A stretch of DNA of 64,000 nucleotides from the NCBI RefSeq assembly GCF_030848495.1, contig NZ_JAVDDT010000001.1, forward strand, positions 434,001 through 498,000. The letters are read 5' to 3'. The DNA comes from Natronospira bacteriovora. Lineage in GTDB: Bacteria; Pseudomonadota; Gammaproteobacteria; Natronospirales; Natronospiraceae. A program made the translations under genes and the position numbers. Position 1 is the stretch's first letter, and the number at the start of each line of letters is the position of its first letter. The notes under the pieces were generated by a model. It did no database searches, was not told the DNA's origin, and saw only the letters and a program-made list of their open reading frames with translations. Shown here piece after piece: positions 7,461-16,323 of this stretch.

Positions 7461-8019
7461 TTTTGCCGGACTGGTTCTGGCGGGCGGTGCGTCCTCGCGC
7501 ATGGGCGAGGACAAGGCCCTGCTGCGTCACGGTGAACACAGCCTGCTGGAGCTGGCGGTGCGGCGGCTGACGGCCGCCGGGGCCGATCCGGTGCTGGTGA
7601 GCGGTGACCGGCCCGACTATGACTGCGTCCCGGATAGCCGGCCCGGCCTCGGGCCCCTGGGTGGACTGGTCTCGGTGATCAATGAGCGCCCCGGGCTGGG
7701 TAATCGCCTGCTGCTGGTCACCGCCGTGGACACGCCCGGCCTGTCCGCGGATAACCTCTTGGCCCTGCTGCGATCCATGCAAGCCGGCGACAGCGGCATC
7801 CATTTCGACGACCACCCCTTGCCACTGGTGCTGCGAGTCAGCGACGCCCTGCACCACGCCCTGGATGAACTGCTTGCCGACGGGCAGGGTGCATCCGTGC
7901 GTGCCCTGGCCGAACGGCTTGAATGCCGCACGCTTTCGCCCGCCGAATCGGATCTGCGCAACATCAACACCCCCGCCGACTGGACGGCCTTCAACCGGGC
8001 CGGGGAGCTGGCTGTTTGA
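7453..8019 (+). CDS. mobA: Molybdenum cofactor guanylyltransferase MobA
   Basis: A nucleotidyltransferase of about 188 residues that attaches GMP from GTP to Mo-molybdopterin, making the bis-MGD cofactor of nitrate reductase and other DMSO-reductase-family enzymes. The signature LAGGASSRMGEDKALL lies at the N-terminus, followed by the GLGPLGGL and VDTPGL motifs. The ATG at 7453 overlaps the moaE stop region; one at 7438 is also possible. A downstream MFS gene overlaps its stop codon. Its presence implies bis-MGD enzymes elsewhere in the genome. Confidence 0.93.
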   Translation: MADFAGLVLAGGASSRMGEDKALLRHGEHSLLELAVRRLTAAGADPVLVSGDRPDYDCVPDSRPGLGPLGGLVSVINERPGLGNRLLLVTAVDTPGLSADNLLALLRSMQAGDSGIHFDDHPLPLVLRVSDALHHALDELLADGQGASVRALAERLECRTLSPAESDLRNINTPADWTAFNRAGELAV

Positions 8020-9245
8020 GGGCACCGCTTCCGTCGACGTCGCTGTGGCCCATCGGACTGGCCATCTACCTGCTCATGCTCCCGGTCACCGGTGTGGTGC
8101 CGGTACTGGAAGAACTCACCGGCGGCCGCCACCCCGGCCTGAGCGATTTCAGCAAGCACCTGTTCATGGTGGCCAATATGCTGGCAGCCGTGCTGCTGGC
8201 GCCGTTGGCAGGCCGGCTCTCCGACCGCCTGGGACGTCGTCAGCCCATCATCGTCAGTGTCATGCTGGCCAATGCCCTGGTGCTGATGGTGCTGAGCCTG
8301 GACGCACCCTACGGAGTGCATTTGCTGCTGCGCTTTTTCGATGGGGCCCTGCACATCACCGCGCTCACGCTGCTGATGACCATGGCCATGGACCGGGCCA
8401 GGGATGCACGCAAGGGTGCATGGGGACAGCCGGGCCGGATTCCGGGAATGGGACGGGCCATGGGGGTGGCCGGTGCCGGCCTGACACTGGGGACGGCCAC
8501 CGGCGCACCGCTGGGCGGCTGGATCGGGCAGGACAATGCCCTGCATGTGCTGCAGGCCGGTGCAGTGCTGTCGCTGCTGCTGGCCTTCTGGGTATCCACC
8601 CTCCGGGAGCCCGGGCATCAGCCGGCCACTCCATTGCCCCGGCGCGGGACAAAAGACACCGGCCTGCCCCTGCGTGAGCTGGTCGTACCCTATGTCTTTA
8701 CCTTTGCCGATCGCCTGTCGGTGGGCTTCATCATTTCCACCATGACGCTCTATCTGCGCACGGTACTGGGTGCCGAACCCGGGCAGATCGGTCTGCTGAT
8801 GGGCAGCTTCATGCTGCCCTTTGCGCTGTTGACCTATGTCTTTGGCCGCCTGGCCAGTCATTTCCGTCCCCTGGCCATGATGATGGCGGGCAGCACCCTG
8901 TATGGCCTCGCCCTGCTTGCACTGGCCTTCGCACCCTTGCCATTGTGGTGGTGGCTGATGCCTGCCGGCGGTGTGGCCGCGGCGCTGATGTTTGCCCCCT
9001 CCCTGGTGATGACGGCCCGCGCCGCCGGCGACGACAACCGGGCCATGGCCATGGGCGGCTTCCATGCGGCGGGATCGCTGGGCTTTCTGCTGGGCCCGCT
9101 GACCGGAGGCACCATCCTGGCCGTGGCCTCGCTGCTGGATCGGGAGGGCTGGCTGGCCGCCTTCCTGATCATGGCCTGCCTGCAGTGGTTCTGCGTGCTG
9201 CTGTTCCTGCCACGGCTGCGGGCCGAGATTCGCGCGCGCAATTGA
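8016..9245 (+). CDS. MFS transporter
   Basis: About 409 residues with twelve hydrophobic segments and the MFS loop motif GRLSDRLGRRQP between helices 2 and 3. The coding frame has no good ATG; the TTG at 8016 overlaps the mobA stop (TTGA), giving tight coupling, and the hydrophobic region starts a few residues later. Substrate is not evident. Its place at the end of the moa-mob operon could mean molybdate, nitrate/nitrite or drug export, but this is guesswork. A perfect Fnr box for moeB overlaps its stop codon. Confidence 0.85.
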   Translation: MRAPLPSTSLWPIGLAIYLLMLPVTGVVPVLEELTGGRHPGLSDFSKHLFMVANMLAAVLLAPLAGRLSDRLGRRQPIIVSVMLANALVLMVLSLDAPYGVHLLLRFFDGALHITALTLLMTMAMDRARDARKGAWGQPGRIPGMGRAMGVAGAGLTLGTATGAPLGGWIGQDNALHVLQAGAVLSLLLAFWVSTLREPGHQPATPLPRRGTKDTGLPLRELVVPYVFTFADRLSVGFIISTMTLYLRTVLGAEPGQIGLLMGSFMLPFALLTYVFGRLASHFRPLAMMMAGSTLYGLALLALAFAPLPLWWWLMPAGGVAAALMFAPSLVMTARAAGDDNRAMAMGGFHAAGSLGFLLGPLTGGTILAVASLLDREGWLAAFLIMACLQWFCVLLFLPRLRAEIRARN

Positions 9246-9255
9246 TGTTGATCAA
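9242..9255. promoter_or_regulatory. Fnr/Anr box upstream of moeB
   Basis: TTGAT-GTTG-ATCAA is a perfect match to the Fnr consensus. The first T-T-G-A overlaps the TGA stop of the MFS gene. Its centre is 79 bp before the moeB ATG, close to the spacing of the boxes before osmC and the hemerythrins. Confidence 0.72.
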
Positions 9256-9327
9256 CTCTATCGCCCTGCGGACACGGCACCCTTTGGAGCTGAACATCCC
9301 TGAACAGCCATCGAGACCGTCAATACC

Positions 9328-10401
9328 ATGAGCCGATACGACCGCCAGACCATGCTTCCCGAGATCGGGCCGGAAGGCCAGGAGAAACTGGGCCGTGCCC
9401 GGGTGCTCTGCATTGGTGCGGGCGGGCTTGGCTGTGCGGTGCTGCCCTATCTGGCCGGTGCCGGCGTGGGCCACATCACCATCATTGATGATGACGTCAT
9501 CGAGGCCAGCAACCTGCATCGTCAAGTGCTGTTCGGCGATGATGATCAGGGCCGGGCCAAGGCGGAAATGGCGGCTCTGCGCCTGAAGGAAATCAACCCG
9601 GAGATCGGCACCCACGCCATCGTGGACCGCCTGAATGCCGGCAATGCCCAGCGTCTGTTCGAAGATCATGATGTGGTGGTGGAAGGCAGCGACAACTTCG
9701 ATACCAAGTTTCTTGCGGGTGACGCCGCGGTGAAGTTCGGTGTCCCGCTGGTGTATGGCTCGGCGGTTGGATTCGAGGCCCAGGTTACCGTGCTCGACAG
9801 TGATCGCGGGCCCTGCCTGCGTTGCCTGTATCGAAGCCCACCCAGCGGCTGGGTGCCCAACTGCGCCGAGAACGGCGTGCTCGGCCCCCTGGTGGGCGCG
9901 GCGGGCTGCGTACAGGCATCGGAGGTCATCAAGCTGATCGTGGCCGAAGGACGCAAAGTTCCGCTGGAGCATCTGATCGGCCGGCTGTGGATGATTGACG
10001 GATACGACATGCAGAGTCACAGCCTGCGCTTCGAACGCCGGCCGGACTGCCCCTGCTGCAGCCGCGAGCCGGCCGAGATCAGCTTGCCCAGGCCGGAGAA
10101 GGATCCTTCGCTGGGAATCAGTGTCGATGAGGCGAAGCAGCTGGAGAATGCCATTTTCATTGACGTTCGCAGCCATGAAGACTGGGAACGGGGGCATATT
10201 CCCGGCGCCCGCCACCTGCCGCTTCCGGCGCTCATGGATGGCGCGACACCGGTCATCGAGAACGGCGAGACCTGCGTCGTCTACTGTGAACGGGGCAATC
10301 GTGGCCAAATCGCGGCCAGACTCATTCACGATGCCACCGGGCAGGATGTACGCAATCTGCGCGGTGGCCTGGCGGCCTGGCCGGATCCCCCCGGCGAATA
10401 A
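9328..10401 (+). CDS. moeB: MoeB/ThiF adenylyltransferase with C-terminal rhodanese domain
   Basis: A 357-residue E1-like enzyme that adenylates the Gly-Gly end of sulfur carriers such as MoaD. The ATP/Rossmann motif is IGAGGLG (29-35). The structural zinc is held by C163/C166 and C241/C244. Residues 265-357 form a rhodanese domain with active cysteine C320 (VYCERGNRG). The fused form, as in MoeZ and MOCS3, can accept persulfide sulfur and pass it to the activated carrier itself. It is a separate unit from the moa operon with its own Fnr box. The same enzyme may also serve thiamine or thiolation pathways. Confidence 0.93.
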   Translation: MSRYDRQTMLPEIGPEGQEKLGRARVLCIGAGGLGCAVLPYLAGAGVGHITIIDDDVIEASNLHRQVLFGDDDQGRAKAEMAALRLKEINPEIGTHAIVDRLNAGNAQRLFEDHDVVVEGSDNFDTKFLAGDAAVKFGVPLVYGSAVGFEAQVTVLDSDRGPCLRCLYRSPPSGWVPNCAENGVLGPLVGAAGCVQASEVIKLIVAEGRKVPLEHLIGRLWMIDGYDMQSHSLRFERRPDCPCCSREPAEISLPRPEKDPSLGISVDEAKQLENAIFIDVRSHEDWERGHIPGARHLPLPALMDGATPVIENGETCVVYCERGNRGQIAARLIHDATGQDVRNLRGGLAAWPDPPGE

Positions 10402-10516
10402 GCAACCCCACTCATCGGCCACTGCCGACCGGTAATCGCCACAAGGCAGAAAGCTGCTCGCACAGGCCTTCCTCGCCTGCTACGCTCAGGGCAAGTCATT
10501 CCTACAGGGAGCCTCC

Positions 10517-10744
10517 ATGGCCGACGTCAGCTCCATCGCCGCGCTCAGCACCGGTCTCAGCCAGATGCAGCTGCGTGCGGAAGCGGACGTGGCCGTGCTG
10601 CGCAAGGCCATGGACGCGCAGCAGGCCCAGGCAGCGGCCCTGATCGAAAGCCTTCCCGATGCCAACCCGGTGAGCCCGGCCTCGGCCAGTGGCAGTGCCG
10701 ACCTGACCCAGCTGCTGGGCAGCCTGGTGGATGTGCGGGCCTGA
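10517..10744 (+). CDS. YjfB-like small protein
   Basis: A 75-residue protein resembling the YjfB (putative motility protein) family: a short helical N-terminus, then VAVLRKAMDAQQAQAAAL, the family core, then a small tail. Family members occur beside flagellar genes in some bacteria, but function is unproven and no flagellar gene is nearby here. GGGAG lies 5 bp before the ATG. It stands alone, with a strong terminator 40 bp after its stop. Confidence 0.7.
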   Translation: MADVSSIAALSTGLSQMQLRAEADVAVLRKAMDAQQAQAAALIESLPDANPVSPASASGSADLTQLLGSLVDVRA

Positions 10745-10784
10745 CGGCCTGCGGCAATACCTCAAGACAAGCGAGCGTGAGCCT

Positions 10785-10816
10785 GGGGCTGAATCCTGCG
10801 ATTCAGCCCCTTTTTT
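10785..10816 (+). terminator. Rho-independent terminator of yjfB-like gene
   Basis: Perfect 11-bp stem GGGGCTGAATC/GATTCAGCCCC with a 4-nt loop, followed by six T. Confidence 0.95.
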
Positions 10817-10864
10817 ATGAATGCTTCGCGGACTGGTCGGGTGGCGGCCCGCCAATTTCTGTTC

Positions 10865-12052
10865 TCAGAACCGGGCGGAGAGGGTCCACCAGACCTTGCT
10901 GACATCGACGACACCATCGTCGCCGTCGAAATGGGCCAGCTTGATCTCCGTGGCCCAGGGGCCGGGCAGCTTGTGGCCGGCGGAAATGTTCAGCTCCCGG
11001 CCCCAGGCGTCTCCGCCGGTGTCGGCACGAAAGTCGTGCAGTCGAGCCAGCAGATTCCAGCCGTTGAATCGGGTTCCGACACCGATCCAGGTATCGCGCA
11101 GGCCGTCATCCGGCGTGACGAGGAAACGGTCGGCCCAGCCGTTGTGGGCGTGCAGCGTGGCAAACGGCGTCTGAAAGGCACGCTCACCATCGCCGCTGAG
11201 CCGCTCGTGACCCAGGAACCAGCGCCAACCCTCCAGGGCCTGGCTCAGTGAAAGGTGAAGATAATCCTGCGCATCCAGGTCAGACAGTTCATTGATCGGA
11301 GTCTGGCGAGCGTACTCCAGGCGATAGGACAGGCCGGTATCACCCGGCAAGGGGCCGCGCAGGCGCAGGCCGATATTCTCATGGGAGGCCGACCGATCCT
11401 CGAATTCGAAGCGATGGGCATAGAGATCCATGTCCATGCCGGCGAAGCGGCGACCAAGCACCACGACCCAGCTGTCCAGATCGGCCGTGCTCATCAGGGG
11501 ATCGGGATGATGGGGGCCGAACACACGATGCGCGCGGTCAAGATACTGCAGCGACAGGCGCCAGTCCGGCTGTGGACGCCAGGCGACACTGAGTGCGTCG
11601 AAGGTCTGTTCCAGCTGACGGAAACCCACATTGCCGATGAAGCGGGCATTGTCATCAATCAGGCGCTGGCGCCCGGCCACGGCTTCGAACTGCTCGCCGG
11701 TGGAATAGCGCAGCCAGGCCTGGGAGATACCGGTGTCCGCCGGGTCCGCCACTACCGGCCGATCGGAAGGGGTGACGGTGTCGTTGTACAGGCGGTTGCC
11801 GATGACCCGGTTTGCCTGCAGGCCCAGGCCTGCGTCCAGACCCCGCCAGGTCGGGCTGCGCAGCAACAGACGCAGGCTGGCCGTGGAGGCCACTGCATCC
11901 CGTTCGATGCCTTCCTGGTCCACGAACTCCAGGCGATAACGGAGATCCAGTTCATCCAGGGCCGGGGCAGCCGCCTCCCCCGTCGTGGCGAACGCGGGGG
12001 TACCGGCAATGGCCACCAGTAGACCGGCGGCCAGTGAACAAGACTTGAACAT
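10865..12052 (-). CDS. Outer-membrane beta-barrel protein (alginate-export/porin-like)
   Basis: About 395 residues from the ATG at 12052, which has AGGGAG 8 bp before it; the signal peptide ends near TPAFA. The rest alternates polar and aromatic residues in strand-like segments with frequent Arg/Tyr, and the chain ends in SARF, the terminal aromatic typical of BamA-inserted barrels. The repeated WRPQPDWRLSLQYLD-type strands resemble the alginate-export-like porin family often found beside nitrate or nitric oxide genes. Divergent from dnr and sharing a Dnr/Fnr-like box, it may be an anaerobically induced porin. Substrate unknown. Confidence 0.75.
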   Translation of the reverse strand: MFKSCSLAAGLLVAIAGTPAFATTGEAAAPALDELDLRYRLEFVDQEGIERDAVASTASLRLLLRSPTWRGLDAGLGLQANRVIGNRLYNDTVTPSDRPVVADPADTGISQAWLRYSTGEQFEAVAGRQRLIDDNARFIGNVGFRQLEQTFDALSVAWRPQPDWRLSLQYLDRAHRVFGPHHPDPLMSTADLDSWVVVLGRRFAGMDMDLYAHRFEFEDRSASHENIGLRLRGPLPGDTGLSYRLEYARQTPINELSDLDAQDYLHLSLSQALEGWRWFLGHERLSGDGERAFQTPFATLHAHNGWADRFLVTPDDGLRDTWIGVGTRFNGWNLLARLHDFRADTGGDAWGRELNISAGHKLPGPWATEIKLAHFDGDDGVVDVSKVWWTLSARF

Positions 12053-12112
12053 CGCGACACTCCCTTTGCTGAAGGTGTGTGGCCAGTCTGAACAGGATCG
12101 ACCGAAAAGGAC

Positions 12113-12126
12113 TTGATCCATGTCAT
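12113..12126. promoter_or_regulatory. Imperfect Fnr/Dnr-like box between porin and dnr
   Basis: TTGAT-CCAT-GTCAT has one perfect and one partial half site (8 of 10 bases). On the minus strand, class II spacing would start transcription near 12078, 26 bp before the porin ATG. It is 40 bp before the dnr ATG, so autoregulation is also possible. Confidence 0.45.
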
Positions 12127-12159
12127 GAGTGGCATCGTCACATCGACTAGAATCAAGGC

Positions 12160-12861
12160 ATGAGCCAAAGCAACCGCCCCAGTCCGGAGAACGTGGACAA
12201 CCATCCCATCTTCTCCGCTTTCACGCCGGCCCAGCGGGAGCGCGTCCTGTCCCGGGCCGAGACCGTTCACGTGGATCGGGGCGAAACACTGTTTCATGAA
12301 GGGGATCCGGCCCGCCGCATCTTCCTCTGTGAATCCGGTCAGCTGAAACTCTATCGTCTTGCCCCCAGCGGCAACGAAAAGATCATCGCCCTGATCCAGC
12401 CCGGCAGCACCTTTGCCGAGGCCACCATGTTCATGGAAGAGCGCAATTACCCGGTGAACTGCGAGGCGCTCAAGGCCAGCCGGCTGATTGCCTTCGATGC
12501 TGATGACTGTGTGGCCATGCTGCGCGAGGACGTGGATTCCTGCTTCAGCCTCATGGCCATGTTCAGCCGCCGCCTGCGCCAGCGCCTGACCGACATCGAG
12601 GCCCTTTCGCTCCAGAACGCCACCCTGCGCGTGGCCAATTACATCCTGCAACTGCAACAGGCCCAGGGCGAGAGCGACACCCTGGATCTGCCCACCTCGA
12701 AGAAGCACATCGCCGGCCTGCTGGCCCTGCAACCGGAGACGCTTTCCCGCGTCTTTGCGCAGCTGCAGGATACCGGCGCCCTGCGCGTGGAAGCCCGCCG
12801 CATCACCATCCTCGACCCTGAACGGTTCCACAACATCGCCTACGGCCTGGAAAACGCCTGA
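12160..12861 (+). CDS. dnr: Dnr-type Crp/Fnr regulator (nitrogen oxide responsive)
   Basis: A 233-residue Crp/Fnr regulator. It lacks the N-terminal cysteine set of Fnr and closely resembles Pseudomonas DNR, for example in the STFAEATMFM stretch and NATLRVANYIL before the helix-turn-helix. DNR binds heme and responds to NO, turning on denitrification genes. The recognition helix contains ETLSR, in which E and SR contact the TTGA half site, so it should bind Fnr-like palindromes. The barrel protein gene is divergent and an Fnr-type gene follows convergently. NO sensing is inferred from family. Confidence 0.82.
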   Translation: MSQSNRPSPENVDNHPIFSAFTPAQRERVLSRAETVHVDRGETLFHEGDPARRIFLCESGQLKLYRLAPSGNEKIIALIQPGSTFAEATMFMEERNYPVNCEALKASRLIAFDADDCVAMLREDVDSCFSLMAMFSRRLRQRLTDIEALSLQNATLRVANYILQLQQAQGESDTLDLPTSKKHIAGLLALQPETLSRVFAQLQDTGALRVEARRITILDPERFHNIAYGLENA

Positions 12862-12896
12862 AGCAGGCCGGCCGATGTCATCCGACCGCGTTCGGG

Positions 12897-13643
12897 TCAG
12901 TGAAGTGCAGCCGTGCCCTCAACCGAAACGCTACGCAGCCTGTCCGGATCATGAATGGTGACCGCTCGACGATCGAAACTCACCAGGCCCAGGTGGGTGA
13001 GACGGCGCAGACAGCGACTGACCGTTTCCGGTGCCATGCCCAGATAGCTGCCCATGTCACGCCGTGACATGGCCAGCTGGTAGGCAACGGCAGACCAGCC
13101 CCGGTCGGCCATGCGCTTGCCGTAGTCCAGCAGAAACTCCGCCATGCGCGATTCCACGCAGCGCTCCAGATCACGGCCCATGGCGTTGGACAGCTCCCGG
13201 CTCGCCAGATCCAGCAGGCGGAGCTGAATGCGGTTGGCGCTGGCCGGCAGCATTTCCAGTTGACGCAGCGACAGGCGACAGACACTGGATGATTCAAGCA
13301 CCGCGGCGCTCTGGCAATGCCGGCCGGGATACATGCCTTCCAGGCCCAGCAGGTCGCCCGGCAGGTAGAAGCCAAGAACCTGACTGCGGCCGTCACCCAG
13401 ATCCCGATACGTCTTGATCGAACCGGAGTGCACCATGAACAGTGTCCTGAAGGCTTCACCCTGGCGGAACAGGTGATGGCCGGCCGGAAGCGTCGGGGAA
13501 TGGCGCACGATCGGGTCCAGCGAATCAAGCGCTTCACGATCCATCGAGGCGGGGAGGCAGTGTTGGCGATGACGGCAGGAACTGCAGTGACAATTGAATG
13601 ATGAAGTTGCCGGGCCAGGCGCTGACAGTTCCGTTTCCGCCAT
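12897..13643 (-). CDS. Fnr/Anr-type oxygen-sensing regulator (copy 1)
   Basis: A 248-residue Fnr-type activator from the ATG at 13643, chosen because AGGAG precedes it. The [4Fe-4S] ligands match E. coli Fnr numbering exactly: C20, C23, C29 and C122 (an extra C18 is present). The recognition helix ETVSR predicts binding to TTGAT-N4-ATCAA. Fnr proteins bind DNA as dimers when the cluster is intact, without oxygen. This copy ends facing dnr and lies beside hrpB. A second Fnr with all four ligands is at 22863; either may control the boxes in this window. Confidence 0.92.
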   Translation of the reverse strand: MAETELSAPGPATSSFNCHCSSCRHRQHCLPASMDREALDSLDPIVRHSPTLPAGHHLFRQGEAFRTLFMVHSGSIKTYRDLGDGRSQVLGFYLPGDLLGLEGMYPGRHCQSAAVLESSSVCRLSLRQLEMLPASANRIQLRLLDLASRELSNAMGRDLERCVESRMAEFLLDYGKRMADRGWSAVAYQLAMSRRDMGSYLGMAPETVSRCLRRLTHLGLVSFDRRAVTIHDPDRLRSVSVEGTAALH

Positions 13644-13817
13644 GGGTGTCTCCTGACAAAAAGTGCGCATTCGTTTTGCACAGATGAATCACCGGTAAGG
13701 AATAAAGCTAGTTCAACTTCCTTCCCTTTCAAGGGCATTCCCACCCAAAAGCGCTTTCGTCGCCTTACCGCCGCCTTGTGTATCATGCTGGCCGGTTCAG
13801 ACCAAGCGTGAAATGCA

Positions 13818-16286
13818 ATGCCCGATGCCCCCATCAACAGCCTGCTGCCGGAGTTGCGGGAAACGCTCCGTGCCGGCAACACGGTGATCCTCGAGGCACC
13901 ACCCGGTGCCGGCAAGACCACCGCTGTTCCACCGGCGCTGCTGGACGCGGACTGGCTTGGCGGGCGCAGGATACTGCTGCTGGAGCCACGACGACTGGCG
14001 GCACGGGCAGCGGCACGGTACATGGCCTCGCAAATGGGCGAGGCGGCCGGGCAGACCGTGGGCTACCGCACACGTCTGGACAGCCGGGTATCCGCGGCCA
14101 CCCGCATCGAAGTCGTGACCGAGGGCATTCTCACGCGCCTGCTGCAGGCCGACCCGGAACTGCCGGCCTATGGGGCCATCCTCTTCGATGAATTCCACGA
14201 GCGCTCCCTGCAGGCGGATCTGGGCCTGGCCCTGGCCCGGGAAACCCAGCAGGCCCTTAGGCCGGATCTTCGGCTGCTGGTCATGTCCGCCACCCTGGAT
14301 ACCTCGGGCATTGCCACCTTGCTGAGGGATGCGCCGGTGATTCGCAGCGAGGGGCGAAGCTTTCCCGTGGAGACCCGCTATGCCGGATCACCCGCCAGGG
14401 GCGATCTGCTGACTTACTGCGCCCGCACCATCCACCAGGCCCTGACCCATGAAAGCGGCTCACTGCTGGTCTTCCTCCCCGGCGTGGGCGAGATTCGTCG
14501 TCTGCAGGGCTTGCTGACCGGGACACTGCCGAAGGATGTCCTGCTGACGCCGCTCTACGGCCAGCTCCCGCCGGAGGAACAGGACCGGGCCATCCAGCCG
14601 GCGGCGGACGGCGTTCGGAAAGTGGTGCTGTCCACGGCCATTGCCGAATCCAGTCTGACCATTGATGGCATCCGCGTGGTGGTGGATGCGGGCCTGGAGC
14701 GGGCCCCGCGTTTTGATGCCGCCAGTGGCATGAGCCGGCTGCAGACCCGGCGGGTATCGAAAGCCTCCGCCGATCAGCGCCGGGGGCGTGCCGGCCGCAC
14801 CCAGGCCGGGGTCTGCTATCGCCTGTGGGGGGAAAGTGAACAGGCTGGCCTGGCCGCGCACAGCCCCCCGGAAATACGGGAAGCGGACCTCGCCCCCCTG
14901 GTTCTGGAGCTGGCGCAATGGGGTGTCAGTGACCCTGGGGAACTGCTATGGCTGGATGCGCCACCCGCCGCCCACTGGCAACAGGCCCTGGATCTGCTGC
15001 AACAGCTGGAGGCCATCGAAGCCGAGGGCCGCATTACCGCACATGGACAGGCCATGCTGCCCCTGGGCCTGCATCCGCGCCTGGCCCACATGATCCTGAG
15101 GGCCAGGGAATCCGGGCTGGGGCAACTGGCCGCTGAGCTGGCCGCGCTGCTGGAAGAGCGGGATCTGCTGGATGCCCGTGCCGGCAGCGATGTGGAAACC
15201 CGGCTGCAATTGCTGCGGGGTGAGACCCGAGAGGCGGGTCTGTCCCGGAAACGCCTGGATGCCATCCGGCGCCAGGCGAGGAAGCTTCAGACCGGGGACG
15301 GTCAGGGCGGCGAAGCGCATCAGGCAGGGCGCCTGCTGGCTCTGGCCTTTCCCGATCGCATTGCGCGTCGCCGCCCCGGGCAACGGCCCCGCTACCAGCT
15401 CAGTGGCGGGCGCGGGGCCTGGCTGGCGGAAGATGATCCCCTGTCGCAGCAGGAGTGGCTGGTGGCCGCCAGTCTGGATGGCGAGGCGCGGGAGGCCCGT
15501 ATCTTCCTGGCCGCGACGGTTTCCCTGCCGGAGCTGGAAGAGGCGCTCCCCCATCATTTCAGTGAGCATGAACAGGTGGGCTGGGATGATCGCCGCGGCA
15601 CGGTGACCGCCCAGAGGGAACGGCGGCTCGGCGCCATTGTGGTTGCCAGCCAGCCGCTGGCGAAGCCGGCGCCGGAACACATCCAGGCCGGTCTTGTCCA
15701 GGCCATCAGGGAACGCGGCCTGGCCGCCCTGCCCTGGTCGGATATGGCCATCCAGTACCGGGCCAGGATGGGGTTGCTGCACAAGCACGAGCCGGAGCAA
15801 TGGCCGGCGGTGGACGATGCCAGTCTGGAAGAGAATCTGGAGAACTGGCTCGGCCCCTATCTGGCCGGCATGGAACGCTGGCGGGACCTGGATGCGCGCC
15901 TGCTGCTGCAGGCCCTGAAGGGCATGCTCGACCATGGCCGGCAGACACGCCTGGAGGCACTGGCACCGGAACGTCTGGCGGTGCCCAGCGGCCACTCACC
16001 CCGCCTGGACTACACGGCCGAACAGGGGCCGGTGCTGGCCGTGAAGCTGCAGGCCCTGTTCGGGCTGAAAGCCACGCCGAGGATTCTGGATGGCCGTCTG
16101 TCCGTGGTCTGTCATCTGCTCTCCCCGGCCGGACGGCCCCTGGCGGTGACCTCCGACCTGGCCAGTTTCTGGCAGCAGGCCTATCCGGAGGTGCGCAAGG
16201 ACATGCGCGGTCGCTATCCCAAGCACCCCTGGCCGGAGGATCCCCTGTCAGCCACGCCCAGCATGCGCAGCAAGCGACGCTCCTGA
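13818..16286 (+). CDS. hrpB: ATP-dependent helicase HrpB
   Basis: An 822-residue DEAH/RHA-type superfamily 2 helicase. Walker A PPGAGKTT is at 28-35, the Walker B box is DEFH (124-127), motif III SAT at 157-159, and motif VI QRRGRAGR at about residue 315, followed by the winged-helix/HA2 region and the HrpB-specific C-terminal domain. HrpB is widespread in proteobacteria; its RNA substrates are poorly known, though a role in mRNA or stress processes has been proposed. Length is normal. It is a single gene, divergent from the Fnr gene. Confidence 0.95.
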   Translation: MPDAPINSLLPELRETLRAGNTVILEAPPGAGKTTAVPPALLDADWLGGRRILLLEPRRLAARAAARYMASQMGEAAGQTVGYRTRLDSRVSAATRIEVVTEGILTRLLQADPELPAYGAILFDEFHERSLQADLGLALARETQQALRPDLRLLVMSATLDTSGIATLLRDAPVIRSEGRSFPVETRYAGSPARGDLLTYCARTIHQALTHESGSLLVFLPGVGEIRRLQGLLTGTLPKDVLLTPLYGQLPPEEQDRAIQPAADGVRKVVLSTAIAESSLTIDGIRVVVDAGLERAPRFDAASGMSRLQTRRVSKASADQRRGRAGRTQAGVCYRLWGESEQAGLAAHSPPEIREADLAPLVLELAQWGVSDPGELLWLDAPPAAHWQQALDLLQQLEAIEAEGRITAHGQAMLPLGLHPRLAHMILRARESGLGQLAAELAALLEERDLLDARAGSDVETRLQLLRGETREAGLSRKRLDAIRRQARKLQTGDGQGGEAHQAGRLLALAFPDRIARRRPGQRPRYQLSGGRGAWLAEDDPLSQQEWLVAASLDGEAREARIFLAATVSLPELEEALPHHFSEHEQVGWDDRRGTVTAQRERRLGAIVVASQPLAKPAPEHIQAGLVQAIRERGLAALPWSDMAIQYRARMGLLHKHEPEQWPAVDDASLEENLENWLGPYLAGMERWRDLDARLLLQALKGMLDHGRQTRLEALAPERLAVPSGHSPRLDYTAEQGPVLAVKLQALFGLKATPRILDGRLSVVCHLLSPAGRPLAVTSDLASFWQQAYPEVRKDMRGRYPKHPWPEDPLSATPSMRSKRRS

Positions 16287-16323
16287 GCGTCTTGCCACCA
16301 TGGGCAGGACGGGCGGCGACGCT

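Noticed and set aside
8016-9245. Start of the MFS gene at the ATG at 7923
   Set aside because: This would overlap mobA by almost 100 bp and add residues that are only the shifted mobA frame; TTG at the mobA stop fits the MFS domain start.
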